64,000 nucleotides of DNA from Planctomycetota bacterium. GTDB taxonomy: Bacteria; Planctomycetota; UBA1135; GCA-002686595. The notes under the pieces were generated by a model, which had not been told where the DNA came from, made no database searches, and worked only from the letters and a program-made list of their open reading frames with translations. Location of the stretch: assembly GCA_016795205.1 (NCBI GenBank), contig JAEUHZ010000021.1, positions 186,001 to 250,000 of the forward strand, in the 5' to 3' direction. Positions 11,650 to 19,892 of the stretch are shown piece after piece. The position numbers and the translations under genes are program-made. How positions within the stretch are numbered: the first letter of the stretch is position 1; each line of letters starts with the position of its first letter.

Positions 11650-14600
11650 TCAGCTCCCCGCTCGCATCGGGAGTGTCCCGCTCAGGCGCAGGGCTCCCAG
11701 CTCGAGCTCGAATGGCACGGTCGTGGGCGGCGTCTGGCCTGCCTGCGCCAGCACCGTCTTTCCGGGGAGCACCGCGATCCAGCGTTTCCCGACGGCCTTC
11801 GGGTCGGCCTGGACGGTCAGCTCGAGCCGGGTGCCCCCGATCGTGATCTGCCCCTGCGCCTTGGCCCCGGCCCGCAGCGCCGGCACGTACAGCTCGTGGT
11901 GCGCGGGTTCGAACGGAGTGGCGATCTCCAGGTCGAGGCGAGTCTCCTCGGCGAGAACCCAGGGCTTGCTCGCGGCCTCCTGCTTCGCGGTCAGCACGAA
12001 GCCTGGGGGAGGGGTGCATTCGAGCTTGGGCGCGATGATGACGGCCGTGAGCGGCACGGGGTGCAAGGCACGCGGAGCCGCCTGCGGGCTGTCGATCAGC
12101 TTCAGCGTGAGCTCGAGCGTGTCCACGGGCTTCCAGTCGCGATCGCGGAAGAGACCCTGCTTGAGCACCAACCCCAGGATCTCGACTCGGCCGCCTTGCT
12201 TGGGATCGACGCGTACGAGCTCCGGGTCGATCGCAAGGTCGTGCGGCAGGGCGATCCCCGTCGGCCGGATCGCGGCGATGAGCCCGTGCCAGCTCTTGGG
12301 GAAGGGCGGCTCGAGCTCGAAGCGCAGATCGACCTTGGGCCCGGCTCGCGTGTCCGCGCGCGTCACGACCTGCACGGCGGGCCCCGCGGACGTCGGCGTC
12401 TTGGCCTCGGCCTTGGCTGGCAGAATCTGCACCGCGCTCGGGATCCGGTCAGTTCCGCGCGAGGTCGAGACGATGAGGTCGACGCTGACCGGGGCACCGT
12501 CCTGCCCCGCTGGTGCCCGCACTGTTTCGAACTCGGCCCACAGGCCCCCGAGGTCGGGGAGGATCTGCACGCGGGTCGCACGCTGGCCGCCCACGTAGAC
12601 CTGCGGGCTGCGCCACAGCTCCGATCCGAGGACGACGAGCACTTGAGGCCCCTCACCGGATCGGAGGCGCCATGCGGCAGACCTGTCGGGCACCGTGCCG
12701 CCCGTCACCGCACTGCGCTCCGGATGCGGTGAGAAGATGCGCGGGTAGGCCGCGCTCCACGAGCGTCGTGCCATGATCGAGCTCGCGATGAACTCGGGGC
12801 TGCGCGGGAGCGGCACGGTGATCAGACCGCGCCCGTCCGCGCCGTTCGCGGGTGTCCCGTGGACGATGTGCTCCGCGGGGATTGGCTCCCACGCCCCGCA
12901 CGAGCGGATCCGGAAGACCCGCGTACGGAACGAGACCTCCGCGAGGCAGGCGGAAGCGATCAGCGTCGCCGTGACGGAGTGATAGGCCGCGACGGCGCGG
13001 TAGCGCAGTCCTGCCGTCCCGGCGATCGAGGCCTCGAGGCGCGGGTTGAGGACCCAGCCGAAAGTGCTGGCCGGCTTGGTTGAGCGGCCTGTGCCCCCCG
13101 TGCCGTCCTGGCAGCCCGTGAGCTCGTCCACCGACGCGTTTCCTCCCAGGAACCCGACGACCAGCGGGTTGCGCCCGATGAGCTCGTAGCGTCGCAGCTC
13201 TTGCGAGGCTTGCTCGTAGGCCACCTTGGCGTCCTTGACCGTCCCGCTGAACGTGCCCTCGAGCGCCAGAGTGAGCGCTCGACGCAGGTCGGAGTAGGCC
13301 GAGGTCGAGACCTGCTCGGCGAGTTCCGAGGGGCTGACGGAGACGACGCGGGGGGATGACGGGCTTGGCAGCTCCCATTTACCGCGCCCGCAGACGTTGC
13401 GGGACAGCAGGGCCGGCAGCAGGCTCATGGCGTCCTGCCCCGCCGCGATCACCCGTTCATTGAAGATCAGCGCCTTTCCCGAGATGTCGGCGGCATGCCT
13501 GGCAACGGCGAAGCCCAGCGCTCGACGTGCATGCTCCGGCACTCTGCTGACATCCGGGATGCGCGCGGCGCCTTTCACAGCCTGGAGGGATGCTCGGTCC
13601 GCAGTCTTCGCCAGAATGGAATCCAGGATGTCGTCGAGACCCCTGATCTCGCTCCTCTGCCTAGTGTCGGCATATGGGGCTGGGTTGTAGTCCGCCGGGC
13701 CTGCGCTGAGCATCGCGACACTGTCCTGCCGCGTCGATGACTCCCGATACCTGGTGAGATCGCCGCCAGACACGGCTGGGGGCCGTGTGCCGGACCCTTC
13801 ACCATCCCTTTCCGTGTCCTCGGTTGGCGGCACGATCTGGTCGAGATCGCAGGACATGGCTGCGAGCTGATCCTCGAGTGCCTCGGAAGCACACTTGTCC
13901 TTGCGGGCCATCAGGATGCGAGTCCGAGCATTGCTCAGTGTCTCCTCCGAGAGTCTCCACTGGTATGTGGATGCGTCCTGGCGCCTCGCCAATGCGTTGC
14001 GGACACGCTCGATGTTGTCGATCTGTGCGAGCAGCGTGCCTCGGTAGATGGCTTCCGCCACAGGTTGGGAGTCCCGAATCGTGACTGCCCTGCGCTGATA
14101 GCGCGTGTCGAGCTCTCCCATCTCGGCGCGGCACGCGTCGAGCAGAGCCGTGCTGATGCGCCAGGCTTGGTCTTCATCCAGGGCGGTGGGCGCCGGAGGC
14201 TCGACGACCTCCAGGAGGACCGCATACGCATCACCCGCGTCCTCACCCGGCAAGATCGAAAGCCCGAACTGGAGTTCGTAGAGCGCCGACCCGTCCAAAT
14301 CGTGCGTATCGTCCAGAGTGCGCTTGCGGATCTCCTGCGCGACCGTGTCACGGAAAGCGATCCGGTTCAGGAGCTTGTCCCGCGGCGAGAGGGCGGGCGT
14401 GGCCGCATGAAGCGTGTCGAGGACCGCCGTGAGCTTGGGGTCAGGCGCTGCACCCAAGAGGCCTGGCGTCGTCTGCGTGCCGGGATCCGACGTGCCCGCG
14501 GGCGGCGTGCTCGGCGCGCCGCCCGCAGCCGAGGTCGCGCCGCTCCCGGCGTCGGGCGTGGGCTCATCCCCTCCAGGGCTCGGAGCGGTCGTCCCGGGCG

Positions 14601-14892
14601 CCCCGCCGATCCCCAGCCCCAGGCCGCCCTTGCCGGACTCCGCTGTGGCGCTGCGTGCCGATCCCTGGAAGCCCTGCTCGTACTCGGCCTCCTTGGCCGG
14701 ACTGCGCTGCAAGCGGAGCCATTCCAAGTCCTCGAAGCGTTCCGTCAGCAGGCGCTCTCGCAGGAACACCGTCGGAGAGCCGATGACGACGCGAGCCCCG
14801 TCCGAGCCGCGCTCGGGCAGGGGCGACGTGCAGCCGAACAGGAGTGCCGACGCGAGCGCAAGGGCGACGGGGTCGAAGGTGCGAGCGGCCAT
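11650..14892 (-). CDS. Large secreted lipoprotein of unknown function
   Basis: This 1080-residue protein starts with a short signal peptide ending in a lipobox (LLFGC, Cys at 21), so it should be lipid-anchored outside the inner membrane. A Gly/Pro/Ala-rich linker at about residues 85-150 leads to a largely helical middle part. From about residue 790 there are IPT/TIG-like or Ig-like beta segments (VYVGGQRATRVQILPDLGG is typical in style). I recognise no enzyme motif. The ATG at 14892 is preferred because the lipoprotein signal follows at once; an ATG at 14985 would add 31 residues before it. It forms its own transcription unit between the kinase operon and the cytochrome operon. Confidence 0.7.
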   Translation of the reverse strand: MAARTFDPVALALASALLFGCTSPLPERGSDGARVVIGSPTVFLRERLLTERFEDLEWLRLQRSPAKEAEYEQGFQGSARSATAESGKGGLGLGIGGAPGTTAPSPGGDEPTPDAGSGATSAAGGAPSTPPAGTSDPGTQTTPGLLGAAPDPKLTAVLDTLHAATPALSPRDKLLNRIAFRDTVAQEIRKRTLDDTHDLDGSALYELQFGLSILPGEDAGDAYAVLLEVVEPPAPTALDEDQAWRISTALLDACRAEMGELDTRYQRRAVTIRDSQPVAEAIYRGTLLAQIDNIERVRNALARRQDASTYQWRLSEETLSNARTRILMARKDKCASEALEDQLAAMSCDLDQIVPPTEDTERDGEGSGTRPPAVSGGDLTRYRESSTRQDSVAMLSAGPADYNPAPYADTRQRSEIRGLDDILDSILAKTADRASLQAVKGAARIPDVSRVPEHARRALGFAVARHAADISGKALIFNERVIAAGQDAMSLLPALLSRNVCGRGKWELPSPSSPRVVSVSPSELAEQVSTSAYSDLRRALTLALEGTFSGTVKDAKVAYEQASQELRRYELIGRNPLVVGFLGGNASVDELTGCQDGTGGTGRSTKPASTFGWVLNPRLEASIAGTAGLRYRAVAAYHSVTATLIASACLAEVSFRTRVFRIRSCGAWEPIPAEHIVHGTPANGADGRGLITVPLPRSPEFIASSIMARRSWSAAYPRIFSPHPERSAVTGGTVPDRSAAWRLRSGEGPQVLVVLGSELWRSPQVYVGGQRATRVQILPDLGGLWAEFETVRAPAGQDGAPVSVDLIVSTSRGTDRIPSAVQILPAKAEAKTPTSAGPAVQVVTRADTRAGPKVDLRFELEPPFPKSWHGLIAAIRPTGIALPHDLAIDPELVRVDPKQGGRVEILGLVLKQGLFRDRDWKPVDTLELTLKLIDSPQAAPRALHPVPLTAVIIAPKLECTPPPGFVLTAKQEAASKPWVLAEETRLDLEIATPFEPAHHELYVPALRAGAKAQGQITIGGTRLELTVQADPKAVGKRWIAVLPGKTVLAQAGQTPPTTVPFELELGALRLSGTLPMRAGS

Positions 14893-15300
14893 GGAGATCC
14901 AGGCTTCGGATGGGCGGTCGCCGCGGGGAGCCGGGCTGACGCCGTTGACGAGTCGAACGGGGCTTGTGCTTCGAGAACGGAGCATCCCGGACGCGCCCGC
15001 CTGGATTCCGGATTGTGTGCGCGGGAGTGGAGCCTCCGCCCTGGCGCCCCTCGGCGGCGAGGGGCGCGGGACGCCTCGGCCGGCGGCTGCTGCGCCGACC
15101 CCGCGCGGCGCGGCGGTCAAGGGCTCACGTCCATGGTTCGGGACCATGCCCAGTCGGGGCGCGACGCCGAGCGCGCGGGACGAGCCCGCGGGGGCCCGGA
15201 TCATCCGCCGTGCCCAGCGCGCCCGACGCGCGTGAGCCCCGAATGCGGAGCGCGCGGCGAGCCCAGGGCTCGCCGCGCGCTCGAGAGCGTCAGCCGGAGG
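14893..15300. other. Intergenic region between lipoprotein gene and cytochrome operon
   Basis: This stretch of about 400 bases contains the lipoprotein promoter or leader on its left and the end of the cytochrome operon on its right. The clear element is the 31-base perfect palindrome at 15250-15280, listed separately. I see no convincing small gene or conserved promoter. Confidence 0.4.
15250..15280. terminator. 31-base palindrome, probable terminator of the cytochrome operon
   Basis: Fifteen bases (GCGCGCGGCGAGCCC) are followed, after a single A, by their exact reverse complement. The hairpin starts 21 bases beyond the stop of the last cytochrome gene on the minus strand. There is no U tract, so termination by hairpin alone or with Rho is inferred. 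The symmetrical form would act in either direction. Confidence 0.6.
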
Positions 15301-16032
15301 TCACTTCGCCGGCTTCGCGAGCTCCGTGCAGCTTCCGCCCTTGCAGCAGTCCGACTTGCAGGAGCAATCGTCGGCGCACGAGCAGGCGAGCAGCGCGGCC
15401 TTCTCCGCCTCGGTGCGCTCGCGCTTGGGGTTCAGGTGGCGGATCTCGTGCTTCGCCTTGCAGTGGCAGAACGGCTTGTAGCTCGGGCTCTCCTTGTTGT
15501 GGCAGGCGGTGCAGACCGACATGGCCGGGTGCACCACGATCTCGCCCTCGGGCAGAGCCTTGTAGACCTTGGGTGCGTCGGGGTCCTCGTTCGCGGCGGC
15601 CGCCATGCGGGCCTTCATGTGCAGCTCGCCGGGGCCGTGGCAGCTCTCGCACTGCACGCCGTGGGCGCGCTCGAAGCCCTTGGCGATTTCGGCCTCCGGC
15701 ACGCCGAAGGCCGTCACGTGGCACTTCACGCAGGCATCGGCCTTCTGCGGGTCGTCGATGCCCTTCTCCTTGGCGAGCTTCTTGGACTCCTCGCTCGCGA
15801 GCACCTCGAAGGCCCGTGCGTGCTTCATCTTCGAGAGCGCCTCGTGCTGGTTGCCGGTCTCCTTCGAGGCATGGCAGGTCTTGCACTTCTGCGCGCCGAT
15901 GTAGCGGTTGACCTTCTTGGCCTGCGAGGCCTCGGCGGACGGGGTGGAGCACAGCACGGCCACCAGCAGGGCGACCACGGCGGCCAGGGCGCTGGCGGAG
16001 GCGCGCAGTCCGGTCAGGGGACGGTTCTTCAT
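15301..16032 (-). CDS. Tetraheme c-type cytochrome with cysteine-rich C-terminal tail
   Basis: This 243-residue exported protein has a signal peptide (about residues 1-35, ending PSAEA) and four heme-binding motifs: CKTCH, CVKCH, CESCH and CTACH. The CESCHGPGELH segment is typical of cytochrome c554-like and other multiheme electron carriers. Unusually, the last 25 residues are a cysteine-rich patch (CSCADDCSCKSDCCKGGSC, seven Cys in 19 residues) with no CXXCH motif, resembling a metallothionein-like or metal cluster site. The ATG at 16032 overlaps the upstream stop as ATGA and has an AGGAG site. As last gene of the electron-transfer operon it is probably a periplasmic shuttle between the inner-membrane hexaheme protein and the outer-membrane conduit, but this is inference. 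Confidence 0.88.
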   Translation of the reverse strand: MKNRPLTGLRASASALAAVVALLVAVLCSTPSAEASQAKKVNRYIGAQKCKTCHASKETGNQHEALSKMKHARAFEVLASEESKKLAKEKGIDDPQKADACVKCHVTAFGVPEAEIAKGFERAHGVQCESCHGPGELHMKARMAAAANEDPDAPKVYKALPEGEIVVHPAMSVCTACHNKESPSYKPFCHCKAKHEIRHLNPKRERTEAEKAALLACSCADDCSCKSDCCKGGSCTELAKPAK

Positions 16033-16877
16033 CGGGACTCCTGGGAGGGTTCGAGGTGCGGTGCCGGTCGGTCGCGCTCGTCCAGCGCGTCCTGCCCGGC
16101 CGAATGTACATCGGGATCGCCTTCCGCGCGGATCCGGATCGCGAGCAGGCGCACGTCCGCCTCGGGGGCCGACGCGACCAAGGCGCGTACGGCGTGCGCG
16201 CGGAGCCGCGGGGCGACCTCGGCCGGCCGCGTCCAGGCGATGGCGGCGAGGGCCTCGCGCGCGCGCGGCTCGCGTGAGGCACGATCTCCGAGCCACTGGA
16301 CCAGGGCCTGCGGCACGGACTCGGCCGCGGGGCCCGATGCGAGGGGCAGGCTCGTGACCGCGCGCAGGCAGAGGTCCGCGACCCCGGGCCGGTCCTCCTC
16401 GTACGCGACCCGCAGGGACGCGATCCGCTCGCACGCCGCGCCGTCGCCCGCGAGGAGCGACGCGACGCGCTGGTCGAAGGCCTCGGGATCGGAGCGCGCG
16501 AGCGCGCGCAGCACGGCGACGTGCTCGGCTTCCGTGCGCGGCGCCTGCGGTCCAACGCGCTCGGGGCGCGACGCCGCGCCCGGCGGGCGGGTGCTGCCAG
16601 CCGCGGCGGGCTGGACCGGGCTGCGCTCCGACGCGGCCGGCGTCGCGACGGTCTCGGCCAGGACGGGTCCGGCGGCCTGGGTGACCTCCATGGCGGGGCT
16701 CGACGCCGGGCTGGGTCCACGGACCAGGGCCCACGCGAGCGCCAGACCCGACAGCGCCAAGCCGGCGAGCAGCGCGCGCGAAGCTCGACCCCCGCGCGCT
16801 CGCCGCGCGGCGCTGGCAGCGCCGCAGGCGCAACGGGCGCGCCTGCGGCCGGCGTGATGTGAGCTGCTCGCGTGCAT
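16029..16877 (-). CDS. Membrane-anchored hypothetical protein in the cytochrome operon
   Basis: This 282-residue protein has an Arg/His-rich N-terminus, one transmembrane segment (about residues 34-52, ALLAGLALSGLALAWALV) and a helical periplasmic domain of short Ala/Arg/Glu-rich repeats from about residue 115 (LRALARSDPEAFDQRVASLL). This resembles HEAT-like or TPR-like helical repeats, but no family can be assigned. It has no heme motif. It is translationally coupled (ATGA) to the tetraheme cytochrome and follows the decaheme gene. Inference: an assembly, docking or scaffold factor for the cytochromes. Confidence 0.6.
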   Translation of the reverse strand: MHASSSHHAGRRRARCACGAASAARRARGGRASRALLAGLALSGLALAWALVRGPSPASSPAMEVTQAAGPVLAETVATPAASERSPVQPAAAGSTRPPGAASRPERVGPQAPRTEAEHVAVLRALARSDPEAFDQRVASLLAGDGAACERIASLRVAYEEDRPGVADLCLRAVTSLPLASGPAAESVPQALVQWLGDRASREPRAREALAAIAWTRPAEVAPRLRAHAVRALVASAPEADVRLLAIRIRAEGDPDVHSAGQDALDERDRPAPHLEPSQESR

Positions 16878-16899
16878 GGGTCGTCCGAATCACTCTCAG

Positions 16900-16936
16900 A
16901 TCCCGGCGGCCGCGCGCGGAACGCGGTCGCCGGGAT
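16900..16936. promoter_or_regulatory. Intercistronic hairpin in the cytochrome operon
   Basis: ATCCCGGCG at 16900-16908 pairs with CGCCGGGAT at 16928-16936. An inner CCGCG/CGCGG pair continues the stem, leaving a seven-base loop. It lies about 40 bases beyond the decaheme stop and just before the next gene of the operon. A partial terminator or an mRNA-processing or stabilising hairpin that sets cytochrome stoichiometry is the likely role. Confidence 0.5.
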
Positions 16937-16977
16937 TTCCCGCGCGGACCTCGCGGGCCGCGCGGGGCAGGTTCCCG

Positions 16978-19863
16978 TCAGTAGGTCTTGTGGACCCGCT
17001 CCACGCTGTAGTCCTTGCCCGGCCCGTGGCACACGCCGCACGACTCGGCGCCCGAGCTCGAGGTCTGGACCTCGATGTGCGCCAAGGCGTCGGTCGTGTC
17101 GTGGCACGCGGCGCAGACCGCCGTCCAGCGCAGCACCGGAGAGCCCTGATCCGTCGGGTGGTTGCGGTTCGACGGCTGGAGCCAGGAGGTGTTGCCCGCC
17201 CCGTGGCAGATCGTGCAGTTGCTCACGCCGCCTGGCATCGCCGGGAAGGAGACCTCGCCGTAGGTGTGCGGCGTGAAGTTGTTGGGGAAGGCTCCGCTGC
17301 CGAAGCCGACGACCGTGTAGCTGGACGCGTTCGCCAGATCCTTGCCCATGTGGATCTTGTGGAGCATCGTGCGGAAGTTGATCGTGACGCCGTCCGTCGC
17401 CGGCGCATTGCCTGCGACGTACTGCGGCCGATCTTCCGTGCCCGCCGCGCCGTGGCAGACCACGCAACTGTCGTAGCTGCGCCGGCCGAAGCCGTGGAAC
17501 GCCACGTCCTGGTGGCAGTTGTAGCAGTTGGCTCCGCTGGAGATCAGGCCGTAGGGCTCGACCGAGGTGGCGGCCCCGACCCTGAAGTTCACCAGGTTCG
17601 CGTCGGAGGCCGAGCGGTAGCTGTTCGACTCGCCGTAGAGGTTGAGCGTGAGCGTCTGTGAGGTCCACATGCTCAACGAGTAGGTCCCGTCGACGATCGG
17701 CTTGCCGACCCACTTGCCGGAGCGCTCGTCCAGCGTCGGGGTGTCGTTCAGCGTCAGCGGGTAGGTCGCCGGCAGGACGTAGTCGGTGGTGTATGTCACC
17801 AGGACGACGTTGCCGGCTCCGAACTCCGTGACCTCGGTGACGGTCCCGGTCGCGGCATTCAGCGTGTAGTCCGTGGTCACGGTCTTCGTGACCAGGGTCA
17901 CCTCGCGCACGGTGACCCCGGCCGCGTGCGGGAACTCGAGGCCCGGCTTGTACGAGGTCGAGCCCAGCGCCGAGAACCACAGGCGATTCCCGGTCACGTT
18001 CTGGATCTGCACGTATTCCTCGTTCGCGCCCCCGTCGTCGACGACGATGAAGTCGTTGCGGACCAAGCCGGCCGCGCTGGCCACGTCGATGTAGTTCTGC
18101 GGCGCGGTCGTGGCGGCAGACAGCGTCGTCGTGGTCGTGGCGCCCGTGCGCACGCGCACCGAGGTCAGCGCGCCCGTCACGTTCCAGTGCGGAGTGAAGG
18201 CGGTCGTGAAGCTCTCGCCCGCGGCTCCGGTCGCTGCGCCGACGCGCTCCAGGATCACGGGCGCGGGCACGTTCACGGTGAACGGCTGGGGCCCGCTCAG
18301 CGCGGCCACGGGGATCGACGAGCTGAGGATCGTGTTGTAGTTGCTCGTCGGCCCGGCGATCACGACCGAAGGATTCGCGACCGCGGCGGGGGCCACGTCG
18401 GCTCCGGCGTCGTTCCGCAGCGTGAACGTGATGCGCACCTTCTCGCCCGGGTCGATCGTGCCGTCGCCGTCGTGTGTCCCGCCTTCGACGAGGCTGGTGA
18501 TGTCGATCACGGTCCCGGGGTCGAAGGTCGGATCCAGCAGCGGGTGCAGGTGCGCCAGGTCCGTGGGCAAGAGCCCCGGTGCGGGCACGCCCGTGGCCGG
18601 GTGGCACAGGATGCAGTTCGTGTCGTCGGCGATCGCCGGCATGGTCTGTCCGTTCGACGTGTACGGGCTGCCCCAGTGCACGTCGTCGTGACACGAGCCA
18701 CAGGTCGAGCGTCGCGGCTGCGCGTAGGCCAGCCCACCCTGGGCCGGAGCCGTCAGTGGTCCGTCGATCCCATCCGGGTCGCCGTGACAGACGACGCAGT
18801 TCGACGGGCCGGTGCGGATCGTGTCCTCCTTGGCCCGGTTGTCCGCGCTGAGCGCGGTGTAGCCCTGGTCGCGCGGCGTCGCGACCAGTCCGTGCGGCCA
18901 GGCCGGGAACGCGACCTCGGAGTAGTCGTGGCCGCCGACCACGTAGGGCGTGGGCGTGGCGGCGTAGTTCCGCGAGCCGTCGGGGTTCGTGGCCACGCCC
19001 AGGACGGACGGCAGGTGCCGGCCGGCGTGGATCTTGTGGACCATGACCTTGAAGTCGATCGCCGCGCCCGTTGGTTCCGTGGTGTCCTCGGCGCCGCTCG
19101 TGTGGCACAGGAGGCACAGCGTCACGCTGTGCCGCGAGCCGCCGTGGGCCTGCAGATCGGCGTGGCAGCGGTTGCAGTTCTCCTGCTTCACGACCTCGCG
19201 GGGCTCGACGTCGCCCGTCGACCCGATCACGAAATCGTGGATCACGTCGCCGGAATCGCGCCGGTCTCCGCCGTCGAGCGTGTAGTTCCAGCGGAAGTAC
19301 AGGCCCAGCGTGTACGTGCCGTCGAGCAAGGCCTGGCCCGTGAGCTCGCCGTCCGTGGCGTCGAACTGCGACGAGTCGTTGAGCGGCGCGAGGTAGGTGG
19401 CCGGGATCGCGGCCGCGAAGGTGTAGCTGTAGGAGCCGTCGGGCTGCGCGATCGCGGCGGTCGTGACGTCCGAGACCTGCGCCAGCACGCGCTGGTAGTT
19501 GTAGGTCGGCCCCGACACGAGCGCGCGCCCGGAGGCCAGCTCCGTGATGTCCCAATCGCTGCCGTCGGACTTCTTCAGGGTGAAGTTCACGGTGATCCGG
19601 TTGCCCGGCAGGAAGCGGCCACCGGGCCCGGTGCCGCCCGTGAGCGAGGTGATCGTGGCCAGGATCTCGGGCAGGTCGTCGCCCTGCTCCAGAGCGGTGA
19701 CCGTGCCGGAGCCACCGGGAGGCCCAGGGGGGCCCTGGGGACCGGTGTCCCCGTCGTCGCCGGAGCAGCCGGCGATGAACAGTCCTGACGCGAGGCCGAG
19801 CGCAGCCAGGAGGCTCCATTCGGAACGACCGAAGAAGCGTGAGGTGCTGGATTTCGAGTTCAT
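16978..19863 (-). CDS. OmcA/MtrC-family decaheme outer-membrane lipoprotein cytochrome
   Basis: This 961-residue protein carries ten CXXCH motifs in two groups of five: CNRCH, CLLCH, CVVCH, CGSCH, CILCH at about residues 229-420 and CYNCH, CVVCH, CTICH, CAACH, CGVCH at about 780-945. This matches the two pentaheme domains of MtrC/OmcA, each preceded by a beta-rich domain. A lipobox (LFIAGC, Cys 33) marks it as a lipoprotein; a Gly-Pro collagen-like linker (GPQGPPGPPGG) follows directly. The ATG at 19863 has an ACAGGAG ribosome site. Family knowledge: these proteins pass electrons to minerals, flavins or partner cells on the outer surface. It lies downstream of the barrel and 13-heme genes. 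The large beta-rich insert between the pentaheme groups is longer than usual. Confidence 0.95.
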   Translation of the reverse strand: MNSKSSTSRFFGRSEWSLLAALGLASGLFIAGCSGDDGDTGPQGPPGPPGGSGTVTALEQGDDLPEILATITSLTGGTGPGGRFLPGNRITVNFTLKKSDGSDWDITELASGRALVSGPTYNYQRVLAQVSDVTTAAIAQPDGSYSYTFAAAIPATYLAPLNDSSQFDATDGELTGQALLDGTYTLGLYFRWNYTLDGGDRRDSGDVIHDFVIGSTGDVEPREVVKQENCNRCHADLQAHGGSRHSVTLCLLCHTSGAEDTTEPTGAAIDFKVMVHKIHAGRHLPSVLGVATNPDGSRNYAATPTPYVVGGHDYSEVAFPAWPHGLVATPRDQGYTALSADNRAKEDTIRTGPSNCVVCHGDPDGIDGPLTAPAQGGLAYAQPRRSTCGSCHDDVHWGSPYTSNGQTMPAIADDTNCILCHPATGVPAPGLLPTDLAHLHPLLDPTFDPGTVIDITSLVEGGTHDGDGTIDPGEKVRITFTLRNDAGADVAPAAVANPSVVIAGPTSNYNTILSSSIPVAALSGPQPFTVNVPAPVILERVGAATGAAGESFTTAFTPHWNVTGALTSVRVRTGATTTTTLSAATTAPQNYIDVASAAGLVRNDFIVVDDGGANEEYVQIQNVTGNRLWFSALGSTSYKPGLEFPHAAGVTVREVTLVTKTVTTDYTLNAATGTVTEVTEFGAGNVVLVTYTTDYVLPATYPLTLNDTPTLDERSGKWVGKPIVDGTYSLSMWTSQTLTLNLYGESNSYRSASDANLVNFRVGAATSVEPYGLISSGANCYNCHQDVAFHGFGRRSYDSCVVCHGAAGTEDRPQYVAGNAPATDGVTINFRTMLHKIHMGKDLANASSYTVVGFGSGAFPNNFTPHTYGEVSFPAMPGGVSNCTICHGAGNTSWLQPSNRNHPTDQGSPVLRWTAVCAACHDTTDALAHIEVQTSSSGAESCGVCHGPGKDYSVERVHKTY

Positions 19864-19892
19864 GGCGGAGACTCCTGTGTCTGTCAGGCTGC

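Noticed and set aside
15440-15500. A possible fifth heme site near FCHCKAKH in the tetraheme cytochrome
   Set aside because: The spacing does not give CXXCH or a known CX3-4CH variant, so only four heme sites are counted.
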